The notes beneath the pieces were generated by a model. The model was not told where the DNA came from. It was given only the letters and a program-made list of their open reading frames with translations, and made no database searches. DNA of 64,000 nucleotides from Paraburkholderia sp. (lineage in GTDB: Bacteria > Pseudomonadota > Gammaproteobacteria > Burkholderiales > Burkholderiaceae): contig SCRN01000044.1 of the NCBI GenBank assembly GCA_004322045.1, forward strand, positions 116,352 to 180,351, in the 5' to 3' direction. Position numbers and translations under genes: made by a program. How positions within the stretch are numbered: position 1 is the stretch's first letter; every line of letters starts with the position of its first letter. Positions 60,001-64,000 of this stretch are shown one piece after another.

Positions 60001-60333
60001 ACGATCTCCGAATCACGGCGGGCATGGTGTCGAGGCGAGGCGCCAGGATGAAACAACCCGAGTGTTCACCGACTGAGACCCGATGGCCGTCCTGAGGCTT
60101 GAACGAGCCTAGAAGCTTGGTGGTTGGCCGCTACCAACCGCTGGCTGACGGCAGCGGATGCCAATGTTGCCCGCTACCCGACCAAACTTGCCTTCTGCAG
60201 TCGCTTCAGAAGACAAAGAGAAGTGCCGGTCGATCGACACCCGAGGGGTGTGAGGAAGGGCAATTTTCTTTGGCCTCTGGGGCCATGTTTCTCGCCCCGA
60301 AACGCCGGGCGAAAACAGAGTCCCACAAAAGCA

Positions 60334-60366
60334 CAAAAAGGCCGGCGGTGGAAAACCGCCAGCCTG
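60334..60366 (-). terminator. Attenuator/terminator hairpin in rplL-rpoB spacer
   Basis: caaaaaGGCCGGCGGTggaaaACCGCCAGCC; minus-strand stem then TTTTTG. Confidence 0.65.
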
Positions 60367-60384
60367 CGCTCAACGCGAGGGGCT

Positions 60385-60762
60385 TTACTTGATTTCAGCC
60401 TTCGCGCCGGCTTCTTCCAGCTTCTTCTTCGCTTCTTCAGCTGCAGCCTTGGGCACCGCTTCCTTCACGGGCTTCGGTGCGCCATCGACCAGATCCTTCG
60501 CTTCCTTCAGGCCGAGACCCGTCAGTTCGCGAACGGCCTTGATGACGGAAACCTTGTTGGCGCCCGTTTCGGTCAGGATGACCGTGAATTCCGTTTGCTC
60601 TTCGACAGCAGCTGCGCCGCCGCCAGCGCCCGCCGGGCCAGCCACTGCCACAGCAGCAGCCGACACGCCGAACTTCTCTTCGAACGCCTTGACGAGTTCG
60701 TTCAGTTCCAGAACCGACATCGCGCCAACGGCTTCGAGGATGTCTTCTTTTGCGATTGCCAT
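60385..60762 (-). CDS. rplL: 50S ribosomal protein L7/L12
   Basis: [42 protein letters not shown]...[33 protein letters not shown]. Confidence 0.98.
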   Translation of the reverse strand: MAIAKEDILEAVGAMSVLELNELVKAFEEKFGVSAAAVAVAGPAGAGGGAAAVEEQTEFTVILTETGANKVSVIKAVRELTGLGLKEAKDLVDGAPKPVKEAVPKAAAEEAKKKLEEAGAKAEIK

Positions 60763-60840
60763 TTGAAATACTCCTAAATTGAATTCGGATACAGCCAGCG
60801 ACCGGTTACGCTCGACCGGAGTGCGCCATGCACCGCCTGC

Positions 60841-61338
60841 TTAGGCGGCTTCGCCCTGCTTCTTCTCGGCGAGCGCGGCGAGCGCGCGCGCAAAGCCCGA
60901 AACAGGCGCTTGCATGACGAACAACAGCTTGGAGAGCAGTTCCTCGCGGCTCGGGATGGTGGCAAGCGCTTGCACGCCAGCCTTGTCCATCACCTTGCCT
61001 TCGAATGAGCCAGCCTTGATGATCAACTTGTCATTGCTTTTGCCGAAGTCGTTGACGACTTTGGCGGCGGCAATGGCATCTTCCGAGATGCCGTAGATCA
61101 GAGGACCGGTCATCTGCTCGGCCAACGGAGCGAACGGCGTACCTTCGACGGCGCGACGCGCCAGCGTGTTTTTCAACACGCGCAGGTACACCTGCTGCTC
61201 GCGTGCTTTCGCACGCAGCTTCGTCAGATCGCCAACCGTGATCCCACGATACTCGGCCAACACCATGGTCTGGGCCTTCGCGACTTGCGCGGAAACCTCA
61301 GCCACGACGGCCTGCTTATCTTCTTTGTTCAGTGGCAC
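60841..61338 (-). CDS. rplJ: 50S ribosomal protein L10
   Basis: [69 protein letters not shown]. Confidence 0.97.
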   Translation of the reverse strand: MPLNKEDKQAVVAEVSAQVAKAQTMVLAEYRGITVGDLTKLRAKAREQQVYLRVLKNTLARRAVEGTPFAPLAEQMTGPLIYGISEDAIAAAKVVNDFGKSNDKLIIKAGSFEGKVMDKAGVQALATIPSREELLSKLLFVMQAPVSGFARALAALAEKKQGEAA

Positions 61339-61651
61339 GGTTAACCTCCAGATTCGATGTATCGAACGGCTAAGCCCGATACACCGCGTTCAACAACGGC
61401 GTCCGAGGGTTAGGAGTATTTCGACCATCGGCGGCGCGCATCGCTGCGTAACGCCCATGAACTCAATGACTGCAAAACTTTTTCGGGTTCGCCATCTGCG
61501 TTGGCTCGCATTAAGGAAACGCCTGACTGCTGCGTTTCCGCCAACGGTCTTTGACAACCGGCCGCGTGAGGCTTAACGCCACCCGCGACCGCCCAAAGCC
61601 CTTTCATACCGCCGCGACCCGTTACTCCGGAACGCGGCGCGATTGATTCTC
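61339..61651 (-). promoter_or_regulatory. rplJ 5' leader (likely L10-type autoregulatory leader)
   Basis: About 313 nt non-coding gap between rplA and rplJ, the position of the known L10 leader; structure not computed. Confidence 0.4.
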
Positions 61652-62350
61652 TTACTGCGCTGCGAGCGACCCTTGGTCGACACGCACGCCCACGCCCATC
61701 GTGCTCGACAGGGCGATCTTGCGCAGATACACACCCTTGCTCGTCGCGGGCTTCGCCTTCTGCAACGCTTCGACGAGCGCCGACAAGTTCGTGCGCAGCG
61801 CCGTCGGTTCGAACGAGGCACGACCGATCGTCGCGTGGATGATGCCTGCCTTGTCGACGCGGAACTGCACCTGACCCGCCTTGGCGTTCTTGACCGCCGT
61901 GGCGACATCGGGGGTGACCGTGCCCACCTTCGGGTTCGGCATCAAACCGCGCGGGCCGAGGATCTGGCCCAACGTACCGACGATACGCATCGTGTCCGGG
62001 GAGGCAATCACGACGTCGAAATTCAGGTTGCCGCCCTTGATCTGCTCGGCGAGGTCTTCCATGCCGACGATTTCGGCGCCGGCGGCGCGGGCTTGCTCAG
62101 CCTTTTCGCCCTGCGCGAACACTGCGACGCGCACCGACTTACCGGTACCTGCGGGCAAGACGACCGAACCGCGAACGACCTGATCCGACTTCTTCGCATC
62201 GATACCGAGCTGAACGGCGACGTCGATCGACTCGTCGAACTTTGCCGTGGCGCATTCCTTCACGAGCGACAGCGCTTCATCGACCGAGTACAGCTTTTGG
62301 CGATCGACCTTATTTGCGAATGCTTGCAGACGCTTGGAAACCTTAGCCAT
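61652..62350 (-). CDS. rplA: 50S ribosomal protein L1
   Basis: [71 protein letters not shown]. Confidence 0.97.
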   Translation of the reverse strand: MAKVSKRLQAFANKVDRQKLYSVDEALSLVKECATAKFDESIDVAVQLGIDAKKSDQVVRGSVVLPAGTGKSVRVAVFAQGEKAEQARAAGAEIVGMEDLAEQIKGGNLNFDVVIASPDTMRIVGTLGQILGPRGLMPNPKVGTVTPDVATAVKNAKAGQVQFRVDKAGIIHATIGRASFEPTALRTNLSALVEALQKAKPATSKGVYLRKIALSSTMGVGVRVDQGSLAAQ

Positions 62351-62782
62351 TTACACGCCCTCCACGGTGATGCCCATCGAGCGGGCGCTGCCGGCGATCG
62401 TACGAACCGCGGCGTCCAAGTCGGCCGCCGTGAGGTCAGGCATCTTCGCCTTGGCGATATCTTCGGCTTGTGCGCGCGTGATCTTGCCGACCTTGTCGGT
62501 GTGCGGCTTGCTCGAGCCCTTGTCGATCTTCGCTGCCTTCTTGATGAGGACGGTAGCGGGGGGCGTCTTCAGGACAAACGTGAAGCTCTTGTCGGCGAAC
62601 GCGGTGATCACGACGGGAACGGGCAGACCCGGTTCCATCGCTTGGGTCTGCGCGTTGAACGCCTTGCAGAACTCCATGATGTTCAGGCCGCGCTGGCCCA
62701 GTGCCGGACCGACCGGCGGCGACGGGTTGGCTTTACCTGCAGGGATCTGCAGCTTGATAAAGCCGATGATTTTCTTTGCCAT
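62351..62782 (-). CDS. rplK: 50S ribosomal protein L11
   Basis: [47 protein letters not shown]. Confidence 0.97.
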   Translation of the reverse strand: MAKKIIGFIKLQIPAGKANPSPPVGPALGQRGLNIMEFCKAFNAQTQAMEPGLPVPVVITAFADKSFTFVLKTPPATVLIKKAAKIDKGSSKPHTDKVGKITRAQAEDIAKAKMPDLTAADLDAAVRTIAGSARSMGITVEGV

Positions 62783-62937
62783 GTCGAAAACCTCGTTGGA
62801 ACGCGCGAGCGTTCGGTGAGTAGTAGCGCGCGTTCACCGCGATCAGCCTTGCGATTACTAGCGCTCCTCAACGGTCATTACGCGGACCGTAAGCGCGAAA
62901 GCGGGTCGCCCGCTACCGGGCGACCCGCTGGAATGAG

Positions 62938-63495
62938 TTACAGCTTTTCGACCTGCCCGAATTCCAATTCGACAGGCGTGGCGCGCCCGAAGATCGTGAC
63001 CGAGACGCGCACGCGCGACTTCTCGTAGTTCACTTCCTCGACGCTGCCATTGAAGTCCGTGAACGGGCCTTCTTTGACGCGGACCATTTCGCCCACTTCG
63101 AACAGCGTCTTCGGCCGAGGCTTCTCGACGCCTTCTTGCATCTGCGACATGATCTTCTCGACTTCCCGAGGGGAAATCGGGCTCGGCTTGTTGCGCGTGC
63201 CGCCAATGAACCCCGTTACCTTCGCCGTGTTCTTGACGAGGTGCCAGGTTTCATCGGTCATTTCCATTTCGACGAGGACATAGCCGGGGAAGAATCGACG
63301 TTCGGTCACCGACTTGTGACCGCCCTTCACTTCCACAACTTCCTCAGTCGGCACAAGGATCTGGCCGAACTTGTCCTGCATGCCGGCGCGCTCGATGCGC
63401 TCTTGGAGCGCTCGCTGCACGCTTTTCTCCATGCCCGAATAGGCATGGACCACATACCAACGCTTACCGCTCGGGGATGCCGGAGTATCGCTCAT
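62938..63495 (-). CDS. nusG: transcription termination/antitermination protein NusG
   Basis: [51 protein letters not shown]. Confidence 0.97.
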   Translation of the reverse strand: MSDTPASPSGKRWYVVHAYSGMEKSVQRALQERIERAGMQDKFGQILVPTEEVVEVKGGHKSVTERRFFPGYVLVEMEMTDETWHLVKNTAKVTGFIGGTRNKPSPISPREVEKIMSQMQEGVEKPRPKTLFEVGEMVRVKEGPFTDFNGSVEEVNYEKSRVRVSVTIFGRATPVELEFGQVEKL

Positions 63496-63496
63496 A

Positions 63497-63877
63497 TCAT
63501 TTCCAACCCAGAATCGCCGAGAAAATGACCCATTCGATGGATTTATCGCTGATCCACAACAGCACCGCCATCACCAGCACGAAGCCGAAAACGACGAGTG
63601 TGGTTTGCGTTGCTTCCTTGCGAGTCGGCCAGACGACCTTGCGGACTTCTTTGTAGGAATCCTTGGCGAAAGCGATAAAGCTCTTACCGGGGGAGGACAG
63701 GAGACCAACCACAACACCAGCAACGACGCCAACGAGAAGCGCCGCGCCGCGCACGTACCATTCCTGGCCGCTCAGCCAGAAGAAACCCACGAATCCGGCC
63801 AAGACCAGCAATACGCCCGCGATAACCATCAACTTGTCGCTGGAAGTATCCACAGCTTCGACGGAAGGATTCGCCAT
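63497..63877 (-). CDS. secE: preprotein translocase subunit SecE
   Basis: [63 protein letters not shown]. Confidence 0.96.
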   Translation of the reverse strand: MANPSVEAVDTSSDKLMVIAGVLLVLAGFVGFFWLSGQEWYVRGAALLVGVVAGVVVGLLSSPGKSFIAFAKDSYKEVRKVVWPTRKEATQTTLVVFGFVLVMAVLLWISDKSIEWVIFSAILGWK

Positions 63878-63911
63878 AACACCCTAACTTGCGCCCGTAG
63901 ACGCAGAATTT

Positions 63912-63987
63912 TGGCAGGGGCAGAGGGAATCGAACCCCCAACCTTCGGTTTTGGAGACCGACGCTCTGCCAGTTGAGCTATACCCCT
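63912..63987 (-). tRNA. tRNA-Trp (anticodon CCA)
   Basis: AGGGGTATAGCTCAACTGGCAGAGCGTCGGTCTCCAAAACCGAAGGTTGGGGGTTCGATTCCCTCTGCCCCTGCCA, full cloverleaf with encoded CCA. Confidence 0.95.
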
Positions 63988-64000
63988 AAACCATTTGGGG

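Overview
This is a GC-rich betaproteobacterial chromosome segment. Gene content and order fit the Burkholderia/Paraburkholderia group, but I inferred that without any search. Left part (1-25.3 kb) is ordinary core genome: ugpA(partial)-ugpB, dgt, aroB-aroK, a pilM/N/(O-P)/Q type IV pilus locus, mrcA, cyaY, lptM, lysA, msrQ-msrP, ccsB-resB, a cytochrome c4-like gene, engB, hemB, dsbD and cutA. From 25.5 kb to the right end is the minus-strand ribosomal/transcription megacluster (rplQ-rpoA ... S10/spc ... tuf-fusA-rpsG-rpsL // recQ-rpoC-rpoB-rplLJAK-nusG-secE-tRNA-Trp). One accessory island interrupts it at about 45.1-49.4 kb, between rpsL and recQ. It lies on the opposite (+) strand, is visibly AT-richer, and looks like an uncharacterised peptide-modification (RiPP-like) cluster. 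Its parts are a 53-aa putative precursor peptide with a good RBS; a perfect 10-bp hairpin; an HExxH protein resembling the aKG-HExxH peptide beta-hydroxylase family, with an apparent frame discontinuity at its 5' end; an ABC exporter with an unusually compact nucleotide-binding domain; a JmjC/cupin oxygenase (HxD...H); and a small LuxR-type regulator. The HExxH, ABC and JmjC genes overlap in a way that suggests translational coupling. No radical SAM, LanB/LanC, YcaO or dedicated peptidase gene is visible in the island. Secondary observations are a PilO-PilP fusion, an AMIN-less PilQ, tandem hairpins in the resB leader, and strong hairpins in the rpoA-rplQ and S10-spc gaps.
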